Part shown: positions 15,275 to 16,768 of the stretch, piece after piece
How positions within the stretch are numbered: the first letter of the stretch is position 1
Layout of the letters: each line of letters starts with the position of its first letter
NCBI GenBank assembly: GCA_903916135.1
Contig: CAIWVT010000360.1
Location: 1-16,768 of the forward strand
DNA: 16,768 bases
Direction: 5' to 3'
DNA from: an uncultured bacterium
Lineage (GTDB): Bacteria > Bacteroidota > Bacteroidia > Bacteroidales > CAIWKO01
Notes under the pieces: generated by a model
Databases searched by the model: none
What the model was told of the DNA's origin: nothing
The model's input: only the letters and a program-made list of their open reading frames with translations
Program-made: the position numbers and the translations under genes

Positions 15275-16768
15275 ATGGAATTCTCAAGCGAATGGAAAAT
15301 AAATAATAGTCTCATAAGTATGATGGATAATGAAACCGAGTTTATTCCATTATTTACTTCCGAAGATGAAGAACAAATGAATTCGGAGCCTCTGCCCGAA
15401 AGCCTACCCATACTACCTTTACGCAACACCGTCTTATTCCCAGGCGTTGTCATACCCATAACAGTGGGACGCGACAAATCAATTCGATTGATTAAAGAAG
15501 CCTACAAAGCAAAAAAAGCTATCGGTGTCGTAGCTCAAAGAGATGTAAACATTGAAGACCCTGCTTTCGAAGATTTACACACAGTGGGCACGGTGGCTCA
15601 TATCATCAAAACATTACACATGCCCGATGGCAGCACAACCGTCATCATTCAAGGAAAAAAACGTTTCAATTTGGTGGAAATGATTGCCAACGAACCTTAT
15701 TTCGTTGCCAAAGTAGCTGATTTTATCACCAACGAACCCGTTTCTAAGGATAAAAAATTCCAAGCCTTGATTTCTTCCTTAAAAGATTTCGCAATTCAAA
15801 TTGCCAAACAATCGCCCAACATTCCTTCCGACGCCGCCTTTGCCATCAAAAACATCGAAGGCCCTTCTTTCTTGGTAAATTTCATTTCCTCTAATCTCAA
15901 TATAGATATAGTAGAAAAGCAAAAACTCTTAGAAACTTCCGATTTAACCGAGCGTTCCAATTTGGTGTTGAATTATTTGGTGAAAGAGCTTCAGATGATT
16001 GAACTCAAAAATCAAATTCAAAACAAAGTGAAATTTGATTTGGACAAACAACAGCGCGATTTCTTGTTACAGCAACAAATGAAGCAGATTCAGCAAGAAT
16101 TAGGCGACAATCCTCAGGAACAAATCATCAATGAACTCAACCAAAAGACCGCTAACAAAAAATGGTCGAAAGAAATTGCCGAACTCTTTGCCAAGGAATT
16201 AGGAAAACTCCAACGCATGAATCCCCATGCTGCCGAATATTCAGTGCAGACTAACTATTTAGAAACATTGGTCGAGTTACCTTGGAACGAATTCACCAAA
16301 GATAACTTAGATTTAAAAAACGCTCAGAAAATATTAGATGAAGACCATTTTGGATTAGAAAAAGTCAAAGAACGCATCATCGAATATTTGGCTGTGTTGA
16401 AACTCAAAGGCGACATGAAGTCCCCAATCCTATGTTTGGTAGGACCTCCGGGCGTTGGAAAAACTTCTTTGGGCAAATCTATCGCTCGTGCCCTCGAACG
16501 CAAATACATTCGCATGTCATTAGGCGGACTCCGCGACGAATCCGAATTGCGTGGTCATCGCAAAACCTATATTGGCGCCATGCCGGGCAGAATCATTCAG
16601 AATTTGAAGAAACTGAAGTCCGCAAATCCCGTCTTTGTCTTAGATGAAATAGATAAAATAAGTGGAAATAATTTCAGTGGCGACCCACAGGCTGCCCTTT
16701 TGGAGGTGTTAGACCCCGAACAAAACACCAATTTCTACGACAACTTCCTCGAAGTGGATTTCGACCTC
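15275..16768 (+). CDS. lon: ATP-dependent Lon protease (3' truncated by window end)
   Basis: The first 498 codons of Lon (family length about 800 aa or more) are present, open to the last base of the window. Lon degrades damaged and regulatory proteins in the cytoplasm in an ATP-dependent hexamer. The N-terminal substrate-binding LAN domain spans about 43-245 (LPILPLRNTVLFPGVVIP), followed by a helical linker with the QQRDFLLQQQMKQIQQELG segment (259-277). The AAA+ module begins near 350. It has Walker A GPPGVGKT at 390-397, the LGGLRDESELRGHRKTYIGA segment (416-435) and Walker B VFVLDEID at 453-460. The Ser-Lys protease domain lies outside the window. ATG 15275 is preferred; in-frame ATGs at 15320 and 15323 (residues 16-17) are alternatives that would leave the acidic N-terminal leader shorter. 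No frameshift is seen. Confidence 0.97.
   Translation, partial: MEFSSEWKINNSLISMMDNETEFIPLFTSEDEEQMNSEPLPESLPILPLRNTVLFPGVVIPITVGRDKSIRLIKEAYKAKKAIGVVAQRDVNIEDPAFEDLHTVGTVAHIIKTLHMPDGSTTVIIQGKKRFNLVEMIANEPYFVAKVADFITNEPVSKDKKFQALISSLKDFAIQIAKQSPNIPSDAAFAIKNIEGPSFLVNFISSNLNIDIVEKQKLLETSDLTERSNLVLNYLVKELQMIELKNQIQNKVKFDLDKQQRDFLLQQQMKQIQQELGDNPQEQIINELNQKTANKKWSKEIAELFAKELGKLQRMNPHAAEYSVQTNYLETLVELPWNEFTKDNLDLKNAQKILDEDHFGLEKVKERIIEYLAVLKLKGDMKSPILCLVGPPGVGKTSLGKSIARALERKYIRMSLGGLRDESELRGHRKTYIGAMPGRIIQNLKKLKSANPVFVLDEIDKISGNNFSGDPQAALLEVLDPEQNTNFYDNFLEVDFDL

Overview
The window looks like the chromosome of an anaerobic member of the Bacteroidota, probably Bacteroidales-like. Four things point there. 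Several genes are preceded by the Bacteroidota promoter pattern (TTG/TTTG, about 19-20 nt, TAnnTTTG). There is a C-terminal TonB-type domain. A glycogen cluster has the order debranching enzyme, GT4 synthase, GH57 amylase. A zinc-free L31 gene sits next to a GlmU-like gene and lon. IorAB enzymes are oxygen-sensitive ferredoxin enzymes, which suggests anaerobic life. No plasmid, phage, IS, tRNA, rRNA or CRISPR feature was seen.

Layout. (1) 1-150 is the end of an open frame made of a 21-bp tandem repeat encoding MGKVNPD-like heptads; it enters from outside the window. (2) 439-2916 (+) is a secreted VIT + VWA protein ending in a TonB C-terminal domain. It meets the iorAB pair (2997-5249, -) at a strong shared terminator (2942-2973). 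(3) 5250-5745 is a gene-free AT-rich stretch holding the iorA promoter and several inverted repeats. (4) 5746-7215 (-) is a predicted lipoprotein with an Ig-like domain, a beta-helix and a choice-of-anchor-Q-like end. (5) Divergent from it, 7436-13247 (+) is a four-gene glycogen/alpha-glucan operon: debranching enzyme, glycogen-synthase-like GT4, GH57 enzyme, and an unrecognised, internally duplicated protein. (6) 13421-13705 is rpmE2 (L31 type B) with its own promoter and terminator, followed by a GlmU-like nucleotidyl/acetyltransferase (13880-15118) and lon (15275 to the window end, truncated).

How the genes work together. The glycogen genes plausibly make (GT4), debranch (GDE) and remodel or hydrolyse (GH57) an intracellular alpha-glucan; no glgC or glgB is in the window. 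IorAB links aryl pyruvates to aryl-acyl-CoA and ferredoxin. The GlmU-like protein would supply UDP-GlcNAc for the envelope. Lon is the stress protease.

Most interesting observations: the C-terminal tail of the GH57 enzyme reads like a FliG C-terminal domain after a Lys/Pro/Ala-rich linker; the last glycogen-operon gene encodes a two-fold duplicated protein with repeated LEPxHPxY motifs; a perfect TGACA-TTT-TGTCA palindrome lies just upstream of lon; and the heptapeptide array lies at the left edge.
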